A stretch of DNA of 15,686 bases from CAZPAN01 sp964428485 (GTDB lineage: Bacteria > Actinomycetota > Coriobacteriia > Coriobacteriales > CADBOM01), in contig CAYRYP010000031.1 in the NCBI GenBank assembly GCA_964428485.1, positions 1 to 15,686 on the forward strand, in the 5' to 3' direction. Position numbers and translations under genes: made by a program. Under the pieces are notes generated by a model. It was not told the DNA's origin. It searched no databases and was given only the letters and a program-made list of their open reading frames with translations. Every line of letters starts with the position of its first letter. Within the stretch, counting starts at the first letter, position 1. Of this stretch, positions 6,709-14,226 are shown in pieces.

Positions 6709-7617
6709 TCATAGACACCTGACGGTAAGTATCCTGTCTCTACCTGCCAGATCGCGCACCACGCGGACGCTCCCGGGATCTATCCACGAAAGACCGCGAG
6801 CATGCAACGCTGCGGCCTCAAGCGTCTCCTCGTCCAGCTCGAAGGCGAGAAAGCCGCCGGATGCCATGAGAGACCGGGCCTGGGAGAGGATCTCCCGGTA
6901 CAGGTCGAGACCGTCCTCTCCCCCGTCGAGAGCCGCCATAGGCTCGAAACCAACCACCTCATGTGACATCGAGGCGATCTTGGAGGTGGGGATGTAAGGA
7001 GGGTTGGAGACTATCGCGTCCAGCTTTTTGCATCGAAGCGGCTCCAGAAGGCTCCCGTGAAGCACCTCCACCCTGTCGGCGACGCCGGCCAGTGCAGCGT
7101 TATCTCTTGTAAGAGCACAGGCATCCTCGGAGATGTCGGTGGCGACAACCCTGCAACCAGGGATCTCGAGAGCCAGCGACACACAGATGGTGCCGCTACC
7201 GCAACACGGGTCGGCGATCAAAAGACCTTCCCCCGGGTGCTGGCGGGCCGAGTCGGACAGTGCGTCGATCGCCTCCTGCACTAAAACCTCGGTCTCGGGC
7301 CTAGGGATGAACACTCCGGGTCTAGAGATCATGTCGAGCCTTCTGAAGGGAGCGTGGCCGCATATGTACTGCAGGGGCTCGCCTGACGCGCGGCGCTCAA
7401 GCATCGAGTCCATTTCGCGCGCGGCATCCTCTCCTAGGACGCAGTCGGCGACGAGTGCAAGCTGCCCCGGGTCGTGCCCCACGGCGGCACCGACCACCCA
7501 CCTCGCAGAGATATCCGGGGATGGATCCCCGTGGGAGTCCAGGAAGGACGAGGCGCCCTTCAGCGCCTCGTGAACCGTTAAATCTGCCGTGATCCCGCCC
7601 AAGGGTGCATCCGTCAT
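6709..7617 (-). CDS. prmC: release factor glutamine methyltransferase
   Basis: SAM-dependent N5-glutamine methylase that modifies the Gln of the GGQ motif in release factors. The 302-residue product has the N-terminal helical substrate domain, IPRPETE at 104-110, a SAM-binding glycine loop (DPCCGSGTI, 136-144) that reads PCC where DLCTGSG or DVGTGSG is more usual, and the catalytic NPPY at 205-208. The ATG shares one base with the prfA stop (TGATG), so enzyme and substrate are translationally coupled. Confidence 0.97.
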   Translation of the reverse strand: MTDAPLGGITADLTVHEALKGASSFLDSHGDPSPDISARWVVGAAVGHDPGQLALVADCVLGEDAAREMDSMLERRASGEPLQYICGHAPFRRLDMISRPGVFIPRPETEVLVQEAIDALSDSARQHPGEGLLIADPCCGSGTICVSLALEIPGCRVVATDISEDACALTRDNAALAGVADRVEVLHGSLLEPLRCKKLDAIVSNPPYIPTSKIASMSHEVVGFEPMAALDGGEDGLDLYREILSQARSLMASGGFLAFELDEETLEAAALHARGLSWIDPGSVRVVRDLAGRDRILTVRCL

Positions 7618-8693
7618 CAGACGGCCTCCTCCAGGCGCTTCGCTCGGTCGGCAGTCACGAGCGCGGTTATGAGCTCGGCCAGTCCGTTGCCACCCTGTCC
7701 GAGCAGGATGCCGTTATAGGTCCCGTTGTAGCCGATGCGGTGGTCGGTCACGCGATCCTGGGGGCCATTGTAGGTGCGGATCTTCTCGGCGCGGTCGCCC
7801 GAACCGATCTGACTGCGCCTCTGGGCACCAAGCTCTGCCTGCTGCTCGGAGAGCATCTTGTCATAGAGTCTGGCGCGCAAAACCTGCATCGCGGCCTCGC
7901 GGTTTTGCAGCTGCGACTTCTGGTCCTGCGACTGCACGACCAACCCAGTAGGCAGATGGGTGATGCGAACCGCGGAGTCCGTGGTGTTGACGCACTGGCC
8001 TCCCGGGCCGCTCGCGCGGTAGACATCTATTCGGATGTCGCCCGGGTTGATCTCGACCTCAACCTCGTCGGCCTCCGGCAGAACCGCCACCGTGGCCGTG
8101 GAGGTATGTATGCGCCCCTGAGACTCGGTCTTAGGGACGCGCTGCACACGGTGAACCCCGCTCTCGTACTTCATTAGGGAGTAGACCTTGTCGCCCGATA
8201 TCTTGAAGGAGATCTCCTTGTATCCGCCGGCCTCAGACTCCGAGGTGCTGATGACCTCCATCTTCCAGCCCTCGTCGTCGACGAAGCGGCTGTACATCTT
8301 GAACAGGTCCCCGGCGAAGATCGCGGCTTCATCGCCTCCGGCGCCGGCGCGGATCTCCACTATGGTGTCCTTGTCGTCGTTGGGGTCGCCGGGCAAGAGC
8401 ATGATTTTGATATCGTCCTCGAGCTCGGCGATCTTGGCCTCCTCGATGGCGATCTCCTCCTGGGCCATCTCCTTCATCTCGGGGTCGCTCTCGGTCTTGA
8501 GCAGCTCCTTGGCAAACTCCAGCTCGTCCATCGCGTGAACGTACTCCTGCGCCTTCTGGGCGAGCGGGGCCTGCGCGGAATGCTCCTTGGCGAGCCTCGT
8601 GTACTCCTTCTGGTTGGTGACGACCTCGGGATCCCCGAGCTTCTCCTCCAGCTCCCTGTATGCCTCGATGATCTTCTCGAGCTTCTCTCGCAT
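7617..8693 (-). CDS. prfA: peptide chain release factor 1
   Basis: Class I release factor reading UAA and UAG. The 358-residue product (E. coli RF1 has 360) carries the peptidyl-hydrolysis GGQ at 231-233 in RASGPGGQCVNTTDSAV and the RF1-type codon-recognition segment RVPKTESQGRIHTS, with PKT at 187-189 where E. coli has PAT. The start is the ATG at 8691-8693, where the family N-terminus MREKLEKI begins and GAGGGGG lies upstream. An upstream in-frame start at 8744 would lie before the likely transcription start. The gene is divergent from the plus-strand membrane protein gene. Confidence 0.97.
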   Translation of the reverse strand: MREKLEKIIEAYRELEEKLGDPEVVTNQKEYTRLAKEHSAQAPLAQKAQEYVHAMDELEFAKELLKTESDPEMKEMAQEEIAIEEAKIAELEDDIKIMLLPGDPNDDKDTIVEIRAGAGGDEAAIFAGDLFKMYSRFVDDEGWKMEVISTSESEAGGYKEISFKISGDKVYSLMKYESGVHRVQRVPKTESQGRIHTSTATVAVLPEADEVEVEINPGDIRIDVYRASGPGGQCVNTTDSAVRITHLPTGLVVQSQDQKSQLQNREAAMQVLRARLYDKMLSEQQAELGAQRRSQIGSGDRAEKIRTYNGPQDRVTDHRIGYNGTYNGILLGQGGNGLAELITALVTADRAKRLEEAV

Positions 8694-8730
8694 GTTAAGG
8701 TCTTCCCCCTCTTGTCTGGCAATCGGACAG

Positions 8731-8789
8731 ATGATAGCACGCACCGGCTGGGGTTAAGACGGCTGCTCGGCGGGAGAGTCGGCTATCAT
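8731..8789. promoter_or_regulatory. divergent candidate -10 elements between prfA and the UbiA-like gene
   Basis: The 8-base sequences ATGATAGC (8731-8738) and GCTATCAT (8782-8789) are perfect inverted copies. Each supplies a TATCAT -10 hexamer (5/6 match) pointing outwards. The minus-strand copy is an extended -10 (TGC before TATCAT) about 38 bases upstream of the prfA ATG, and the plus-strand copy is about 57 bases upstream of the TTG start at 8846. The -35 matches are poor on both sides. The symmetry may also be an operator. Confidence 0.4.
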
Positions 8790-8845
8790 TGCCGAGAAGC
8801 ACGGAAATCTCCGCATGTTTGTACAGGAGGTCAGGGAGGGCCGCT

Positions 8846-9841
8846 TTGGCTGTTGATCCATCAAGATCTGCAAGGGACGCCGTAAGAGCTATGCTCGGCG
8901 GCAAAAGCGGGCGGTGGCCCGTGGCGTTGGCCCCACCCTTGTGTCTCTCTCTATCGGCTTGCGGGGTTGCCGTGGGGTACGGCCAGGCGTCTGTAGGGAC
9001 GATCGTCTCCCTCGTCCTGCTCGCGATCTGCCTGCACGGGGTGGGGCTCGCGGCTAGGGCGCTCGGCTCCATCATCGACTCGCAGCGGGAGCGAACCGAG
9101 TACCTTGAGCGCAAGTTCGGCAGGTTTGCGGCATCTAGTCGCGGGATCGACCCGATGACATCGACCGCCGGAGACAGCAGGACGACGTTTCTCACTGGCG
9201 CGGCTGGGGCGTTCACGGCACTATCAGTGGCGCTTGGCTGGACCTTCCTCGTGAGCACCAACGGCCTTGTAAGCGCCGGTGTCTGGTACGGAATGGCCGC
9301 AGTCATAGCACTCGCGGCGCTCGAGATGCTCGCATATCTCGGGACCTGGCGGTACCGCTGCCATCCATACGGACTCATCGTGACTTTCCTAGCGCAGGCG
9401 CTCGGGTGTCTTGGGGCCACCTACTCGATGATCGGTGAGCTCTTCGTCCCCACGGTGTTCTCCGCCATAGGGCCAGCCGCCATCGCATGCTCTATCGAGG
9501 CGCTTAGGGAGCTGGGTTCGATGGCCGAGGACTCCAAAGGGGGCAGAAGGACGCTCGCGCTAGCAGCAGGGGCGCGAATCGGAAGAGCTGCTTGTCCCGT
9601 ACTGGCAGTGCTTGGCATCGTGTGGATCGCAGCTTACCCCATCGTCTGCGGGATGCAGCCATGGAGGCTTTCATTTCTGCTGCTGTGCATTCCGATGGCG
9701 GTAACCCTCGTGTCGGTGATGCGCGCGGGACCGTCAGATGTGGCCGGGCTCGAGACGTCCCTTTCCGCATCGTGCATCCTCGCATGTTTGGCCTTTGCAT
9801 GCTGCGTCGCGGGCACCCAGATCCTTGCCATCTCTATCTGA
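8846..9841 (+). CDS. nine-helix membrane protein, divergent UbiA/MenA-like prenyltransferase homologue
   Basis: The only plus-strand gene. I choose TTG 8846-8848 because AGGGAGGG lies 5 bases upstream; the 331-residue product then has nine predicted helices (about 24-45, 48-73, 117-137, 146-166, 175-194, 199-219, 248-269, 275-292, 307-329). UbiA-superfamily enzymes, which attach polyprenyl chains to aromatic acceptors, also have nine helices, with Asp motifs in the loops after helices 2 and 6. Here the helix 2-3 loop has GSIIDSQRE (74-82) where NDxxDxxxD is expected. The helix 6-7 loop ends DSKGGRRTLA (229-238), matching the MenA-type DxxxGKRTLA block. Several acidic residues are lost, so catalysis is uncertain. 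It may instead be an uncharacterised membrane protein. Confidence 0.55.
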   Translation: MAVDPSRSARDAVRAMLGGKSGRWPVALAPPLCLSLSACGVAVGYGQASVGTIVSLVLLAICLHGVGLAARALGSIIDSQRERTEYLERKFGRFAASSRGIDPMTSTAGDSRTTFLTGAAGAFTALSVALGWTFLVSTNGLVSAGVWYGMAAVIALAALEMLAYLGTWRYRCHPYGLIVTFLAQALGCLGATYSMIGELFVPTVFSAIGPAAIACSIEALRELGSMAEDSKGGRRTLALAAGARIGRAACPVLAVLGIVWIAAYPIVCGMQPWRLSFLLLCIPMAVTLVSVMRAGPSDVAGLETSLSASCILACLAFACCVAGTQILAISI

Positions 9842-10990
9842 CGCGCTGTCCACACTATCGGCAACAACCGCAACGAGGGGCGACTCCGCAGAGTAGACCC
9901 TCCCCTCCTCCGCCGCCTCGCGGCGCAGTACCAGCTCCATGGCGGCGATGGCGCACTCCAGCATCGAGTCGTCGGGTTCACCGGTGGTGAGCTTTTGCAT
10001 CTGGAGACCGGGCCACAATATCACCCTCACCAGCGGGTTGTCGGGATGTGATCCGGCCCACTTGACAGTTATCTCGTAGCCTATTCCTGCGATGAGCGGG
10101 ATGAGTACTATGCGAGAGATCACCACGACGGCGAACTGCCCTAGCCCTCCGTCGATTCCTATGGCGGTGCAGATCTGGTCCACCGGCACCAGCGAGAACA
10201 CGATGATGGCCAGTATCATCGTCATGATCAGAAACGCGGTTCCGCATCTCACATGTAGGGTCGGGAAGCCCGAAGCGTTATCCGGGGTCAGCGGGAGGCC
10301 GTGCTCGTAGCAGTGTATGGTCTTGTGCTCGGCGCCATGGTAACGAAACATCCTGTTGATGTCGGACATCCTGGATATAAGACAGATGTAGGCGATAAAG
10401 ACGACGACCCTGATGACGCCGTCGACGACGTTCCACAGGATCGGGTTGGTATCGTACTCGCCCACGATCAGGTTCGAGAGCGCGGCGGGCGCCATGATGA
10501 AGATCGCCACCGCGAGCACGATGCCCAGGATGGTACCGAACACCATCATGGCCCCGAGGCCTCTCTTCCCATCGGATTCGGAATCGTCTCCGTCTGACTC
10601 TGAGGGGTGGCCTTCATCTCGCTCGAAATCCTCGACAACGTCCTGACGTGCAGAGGCGTATGCGGAGTCGTCCCCGACGTCGTCCTCCTCCTCGAGGTCG
10701 TAGGCGTTCTCGGCGGCGATGTCGAGCGACTTAAAGCCCAGGACGAGCGATTCTACAAGCGCCTTGCAGCCGCGAATGATCGGCCAACCGAGCCACCTGT
10801 GGTTTTCGGTGCGGGCCTTTATGTCGTGCTCCTCGATGTGGATGGAGCCCTCCGGGGTGCGAACCGCTACAGCCCAGTTGTACTTGCCGCGCATCATCAC
10901 ACCCTCGAGAAGCGCCTGGCCTCCCACGTGCGTCTTGCGCAGCACCCCATCGGAGCTCTGGGCGCGCCTTATCTCCCCTTTTCTGGACAT
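9734..10990 (-). CDS. DUF1385 family membrane protein (YqhQ-like)
   Basis: Conserved membrane protein of unknown function. Family hallmarks are GGQALLEGVMMRG at 23-35, FRYHGAEHKTIHCYEHG at 215-231, and WPGLQMQKLTTGEPDDSMLE near 326-345. Predicted membrane segments lie at about 147-175, 185-206, 250-270 and 285-305. At 418 residues it is longer than the usual roughly 300-320: it has an acidic insertion (about 98-140, rich in Glu, Asp and Ser) before the first helix and a low-complexity C-terminal tail (about 359-418). The last 35 or so codons lie opposite the end of the plus-strand gene. The ATG is 3 bases after the thyX stop, suggesting co-transcription. The function is unknown. Confidence 0.9.
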   Translation of the reverse strand: MSRKGEIRRAQSSDGVLRKTHVGGQALLEGVMMRGKYNWAVAVRTPEGSIHIEEHDIKARTENHRWLGWPIIRGCKALVESLVLGFKSLDIAAENAYDLEEEDDVGDDSAYASARQDVVEDFERDEGHPSESDGDDSESDGKRGLGAMMVFGTILGIVLAVAIFIMAPAALSNLIVGEYDTNPILWNVVDGVIRVVVFIAYICLISRMSDINRMFRYHGAEHKTIHCYEHGLPLTPDNASGFPTLHVRCGTAFLIMTMILAIIVFSLVPVDQICTAIGIDGGLGQFAVVVISRIVLIPLIAGIGYEITVKWAGSHPDNPLVRVILWPGLQMQKLTTGEPDDSMLECAIAAMELVLRREAAEEGRVYSAESPLVAVVADSVDSASDRDGKDLGARDAACKGQTCEDARCGKGRLEPGHI

Positions 10991-10993
10991 GTG

Positions 10994-11677
10994 TCAGCTA
11001 TCCCTCTCCACTCGTGGGTACGGATTCCCACACGACATCTTGCCCTCCGGGCATGCGCCGCGCCTGCAGGGCGCGCCGGCGTCGGCGAAGATCAACGGTG
11101 CCGTAGGCATTGCGAGTTCGAGCATCCTGTTCGCCAGCTCGCGAATCTCCCACTGGGCTCTGCGGCAGCATCTCACCGAGAAGAAATGCAGGAGCTCGCG
11201 TATGTTCATTGTCACCACGATCTTGCTCTCGCACGCGTTGGGGAGCACGAACCTAGCGTCCTCGGCGGGAACCCCCGACTTCGCGAGCGTGGAGTAGGCC
11301 TCCCATGCGGCATCGATCGCGCGCTGGAACACCTCCATCCTGACAGGGTCGGAGGAGATTGATTCAGGTACCACCACACTCGGCTCCTCGTCGAAGCCGA
11401 CATATCTCTGCGACTGCTGGTTGAAGCTGGCCAGCCTGTGGCGCACCAGCTGATGGGTAAGAGCCCTCGACACGCCATCCACGGCGAACGTATAGGACGC
11501 GTGCTCGAGCGTTGAGTGATGGCCGGAGGCGATCACCGTGCGCAACAGCCTCTCCACCTGTTCGTCGGGCATACCCTGCATGAGCTCGTCGGCCCCAACC
11601 GACGCATAGCATATGCGCGCAGCCGTAGCGACGGCCCTCTGCGGGTCGGGAGTGTGATAGAGCAGAGTGACATTCAT
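10994..11677 (-). CDS. thyX: flavin-dependent thymidylate synthase
   Basis: FAD-dependent ThyX makes dTMP from dUMP using methylene-THF as carbon donor and reduced flavin as hydride source. The 227-residue product contains the diagnostic ThyX motif at 79-91 (RHRLASFNQQSQR, matching RHRxxSxNxxSxR) and the downstream block RRAQWEIRELANRM. The Cys-rich C-terminus (CRRGACPEGKMSCG) resembles that of other anaerobe ThyX proteins. I start at ATG 11675-11677 (MNVTLLYH), with AGAGGTG upstream, rather than an upstream frame that adds 11 residues. Its substrates come from reactions encoded elsewhere in the window (GlyA and dCMP deaminase). Confidence 0.97.
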   Translation of the reverse strand: MNVTLLYHTPDPQRAVATAARICYASVGADELMQGMPDEQVERLLRTVIASGHHSTLEHASYTFAVDGVSRALTHQLVRHRLASFNQQSQRYVGFDEEPSVVVPESISSDPVRMEVFQRAIDAAWEAYSTLAKSGVPAEDARFVLPNACESKIVVTMNIRELLHFFSVRCCRRAQWEIRELANRMLELAMPTAPLIFADAGAPCRRGACPEGKMSCGNPYPRVERDS

Positions 11678-11747
11678 TGCCTCGCACCTCTTCCGACATC
11701 TTCGGGGCATTCGGGCCTCTCCGATGCTCCCACTACGATGATATGCA

Positions 11748-11798
11748 GCGGAGGCAGCCGGCGAGCCGGCCGATGGGCCGACCTCCGACCGCCTCCGC
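11748..11798. other. GC-rich branched inverted repeat between rpmE and thyX
   Basis: GCGGAGGC (11748-11755) and GCCTCCGC (11791-11798) form an 8-bp outer stem. Inside it are two competing hairpins: CCGG-type pairing across 11757-11770 (GCCGGC twice) and CGGCC/GGCCG (11767-11771/11776-11780) around a 4-base loop. It lies in the 160-base spacer downstream of rpmE. No U-tract follows on the minus strand, so a simple intrinsic terminator is not supported; a processing site, a leader element for thyX or a Rho-independent pause are all possible. Confidence 0.4.
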
Positions 11799-11837
11799 GG
11801 TCCAAGGACTGTCCTGGTTCCCGTTTAGAGAGAAGGG

Positions 11838-12308
11838 CTACTCGGCCTGCTCCTCGGTCTGCTCGGCCTGGGCCTCTTCTGCAGCAGCCTCCCCGGCCTC
11901 TGCTGCCGCCTCAGCCTCAGCCTCGGCCTTCGCGGCCTGCTCGGCAGCCCTAGCGGCCTCTTCCTCCGCCTTCTTGGCATACTCGGCGGCCTTGGCAGCC
12001 TTCTTTGCAGCCTTCTCCTCGCGGATGGCCTTCCTTGCAGCCTCCTGCGCGGCGGCAGCCTCCTGCTTTGCGGCCTTCTTGGCCTGCTCGCGCTCGAACA
12101 CGGCGGCGCTGGCCGATCCGTACCTGTCGGAGAAGCGCTGCACGCGTCCACCGGTGTCGACAAACTTCTGCTGGCCGGTGTAGAACGGGTGGCATTTGTT
12201 GCAGAGGTCGATGCGCAGCTCCGACTTGGTGGAGCGGGTCACGAAGGTGTTCCCGCAGGAGCACCTGACCGTGCACTCGACGTACTCGGGATGGATGTCC
12301 TTCTTCAT
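11838..12308 (-). CDS. rpmE: 50S ribosomal protein L31 with long Ala/Glu/Lys-rich C-terminal extension
   Basis: Large-subunit protein L31, zinc-binding form. Residues 1-70 are a standard L31: MKKDIHPEY, zinc ligands Cys16, Cys18, Cys36 and Cys39 (RCSCGN and CNKCHPF), then TGGRVQRFSDRYG. About 86 more residues follow, almost entirely Ala, Glu, Lys, Gln and Arg, predicted as one long charged helix that becomes purely acidic at the end; E. coli L31 stops at 70. The start at ATG 12306-12308 has AAAGGAG upstream. Having the Cys set implies a Zn-dependent L31 rather than the Cys-free paralogue. The preceding spacer looks like a structured leader. Confidence 0.95.
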   Translation of the reverse strand: MKKDIHPEYVECTVRCSCGNTFVTRSTKSELRIDLCNKCHPFYTGQQKFVDTGGRVQRFSDRYGSASAAVFEREQAKKAAKQEAAAAQEAARKAIREEKAAKKAAKAAEYAKKAEEEAARAAEQAAKAEAEAEAAAEAGEAAAEEAQAEQTEEQAE

Positions 12309-12423
12309 TCTCTTACAACTCCTTTGATGATGGCGGTCTTGGTTTCCGAACAAGACCCTGAGCTGCTAAAGGTTACCACCGCGGGACTCGGGCCATAACA
12401 CGGTTTCCCCCGGCGGGTTTCAC
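12309..12423 (-). ncRNA. candidate L31 (rpmE) leader RNA
   Basis: The 115-base rho-rpmE spacer can form a hairpin of GGTCTTG with CAAGACC (12351-12357 and 12335-12341 on the plus strand), extendable by GTT/AAC with one bulged base, ending 9 bases before the AAAGGAG Shine-Dalgarno site. Upstream, CCCGAG (12387-12392) can pair with CTCAGGG (12356-12362) with one bulge, partly competing with the first stem. Comparative-genomic L31 leaders are known; to my recollection a Coriobacteria type has been described, but I could not check this sequence against that model. Confidence 0.45.
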
Positions 12424-14226
12424 CTACAGGTCGATGGAGCCGTTCTTGCCCTGATTGGCCTTCTTCGCGGTGCGCATCAGAAACTCTGCGTTGGTCTTGG
12501 TCTGCTTGAGGCTCTTGATGAGCATCTCCATCGCACGCTCGGTGTTGTTGAGGTTGGCGAGCACGCGCCTGAGACCCCATATCAGCGGAGCGGCCTGAGC
12601 ATCGATCAGCAGCTCCTCCTTCCTCGTACCCGACGATATCGGGTCGATAGCAGGGAAGATGCGCCTGTCCGCGAGGTCGCGGTCGAGCTTGAGCTCCATG
12701 TTACCGGTGCCCTTGAACTCCTCGAAGATGACCTCGTCCATCTTCGATCCGGTCTCAACGAGCGCACTAGCCAGTATCGTCAGGGAGCCACCGTTTTCAA
12801 TGTTGCGCGCGGCACCAAGGAACCTCTTGGGAGGGTAGAGTGCCGTAGAGTCAACTCCTCCTGAAAGCACTCGCCCGGAGGCCGGCTGTGCGAGGTTGTA
12901 GGCGCGAGCGAGTCTTGTGATCGAGTCAAGCAGGATCACCACATCACGTCCCGTCTCCACTAACCTCTTGGCACGCTCGATGACCAGCTCGGAGACGGCG
13001 ATATGGTTCTCGGAGGGCATGTCGAACGTCGAGGAGATCACCTCTCCTCTGATGGAGCGCTCCATATCGGTAACCTCCTCGGGACGCTCGTCCACGAGAA
13101 GGCACATCAGGTGCACGTCGGGGTTGTTGGCTGTGATCGAGGCCGCAATCTCCTTGAGGATCGTGGTCTTGCCGGCCTTGGGCGGAGAGACGATCAGCCC
13201 TCGCTGTCCCTTGCCGATCGGCGCGACGAGATCGATCGTGCGGGCGGTGATGGTATCCGCCCCATGCTCGAGAACCAGCCTCTCGTCGGGGTAGACCGGG
13301 GTCAGCTCGGAGAACTTGCAGCGCTGACGCGACTCCTCCACAGTCAGTCCATTGACGGTGTCGATGCGCTGAAGCGCCGCGTACTTCTCGTTGTCGCGCG
13401 CGGGACGCACCTGACCGCTGATCCAGTCGCCCTTTCGCAGGCCGTTTCGCCTGATGGTGGAGACCCCCACATACACGTCGTTCTCGGAGGGGAGATAACC
13501 GCGGGTGCGCAAAAAGCCGTAGCCCTCAGAGAAGAGGTCGAGCACTCCCTCGCACTCCACAAAGCCCTCCGCGCGGATCTCCGCAGAGAAAACCATGTCG
13601 ACGAGTTCGTCCTTTTTGGTGCCAACCTTAACGACGAGGCCCAGCTCTGCTGCCCTAGACTTGAGCTCGACAACCTTCATCGCGGCGATGTCGTCGCGGG
13701 TGACTTGGGGCTCAATCTGCTCATACTGCCCCTGGTGGTGCCTACGGGGCTTGCGTCCGCCGCTGTTGTTGCGTGCGCCGTGAGAGTCGGAGCGGTTCTG
13801 CTGCTTTTGCTGACCCTGCCTCCTGCCCTGCTGACGGTTGTCCTGCTTCTGCTGACCCTGCTGCCTGGGTTGATCCTGCTGGCCGGAGTCGTTTCGGCTG
13901 CGGGAGACGTTACGTCTGGTAGAAGTGGTGCGCTTGGTGCGCCCAGAGGAGTCACCCCTGGTCTGATCCTGCCAGCCATCTGTAGACTCTGGACTCTCTC
14001 CGGTCTGCTGCTTGTCTGCACTCTCGCCCGACCCGGCGTCGGCTCTAGGAGCCTCTGTCTCAGGCGCGGCTTCGGCTTCGGCTGAAACGATCCTCCTCCT
14101 GCGCGGAGTGCGGCCCGCCCTCTTCGGAGTATCCGCCGACTCGTCGGAGGAGGCATCACCTGCACCTGACGGAGCCGTAAAGACCATCTCCGTTGCTTCC
14201 TCTGCGATCGTATCCGGTGTCATCAT
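12424..14226 (-). CDS. rho: transcription termination factor Rho with large N-terminal insertion
   Basis: Hexameric RNA-dependent ATPase that terminates transcription. The 600-residue product has a disordered N-terminal region (about 13-173) rich in Ser, Glu, Arg, Gln and Asn, including a Q/R-dense tract at about 115-146. Then come the SAP-like Rho N-domain (184-213), the cold-shock RNA-binding domain (LFSEGYGFLRTRGYLP, from 231), the P-loop PPKAGKTT (348-355), Walker B VVILLDS (429-435) and the intact C-terminal RecA-like domain. E. coli Rho has 419 residues, so the extension accounts for the excess. The ATG at 14224-14226 overlaps the transaldolase stop (ATGA); the next codon, also ATG, is an alternative start. 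Confidence 0.97.
   Translation of the reverse strand: MMTPDTIAEEATEMVFTAPSGAGDASSDESADTPKRAGRTPRRRRIVSAEAEAAPETEAPRADAGSGESADKQQTGESPESTDGWQDQTRGDSSGRTKRTTSTRRNVSRSRNDSGQQDQPRQQGQQKQDNRQQGRRQGQQKQQNRSDSHGARNNSGGRKPRRHHQGQYEQIEPQVTRDDIAAMKVVELKSRAAELGLVVKVGTKKDELVDMVFSAEIRAEGFVECEGVLDLFSEGYGFLRTRGYLPSENDVYVGVSTIRRNGLRKGDWISGQVRPARDNEKYAALQRIDTVNGLTVEESRQRCKFSELTPVYPDERLVLEHGADTITARTIDLVAPIGKGQRGLIVSPPKAGKTTILKEIAASITANNPDVHLMCLLVDERPEEVTDMERSIRGEVISSTFDMPSENHIAVSELVIERAKRLVETGRDVVILLDSITRLARAYNLAQPASGRVLSGGVDSTALYPPKRFLGAARNIENGGSLTILASALVETGSKMDEVIFEEFKGTGNMELKLDRDLADRRIFPAIDPISSGTRKEELLIDAQAAPLIWGLRRVLANLNNTERAMEMLIKSLKQTKTNAEFLMRTAKKANQGKNGSIDL

Noticed and set aside
13003..14085. Long open frame on the plus strand opposite rho (360 codons)
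   Set aside because: It mirrors rho on the other strand; its Leu/Val-rich composition is a by-product of the opposite codons and it has no family similarity.
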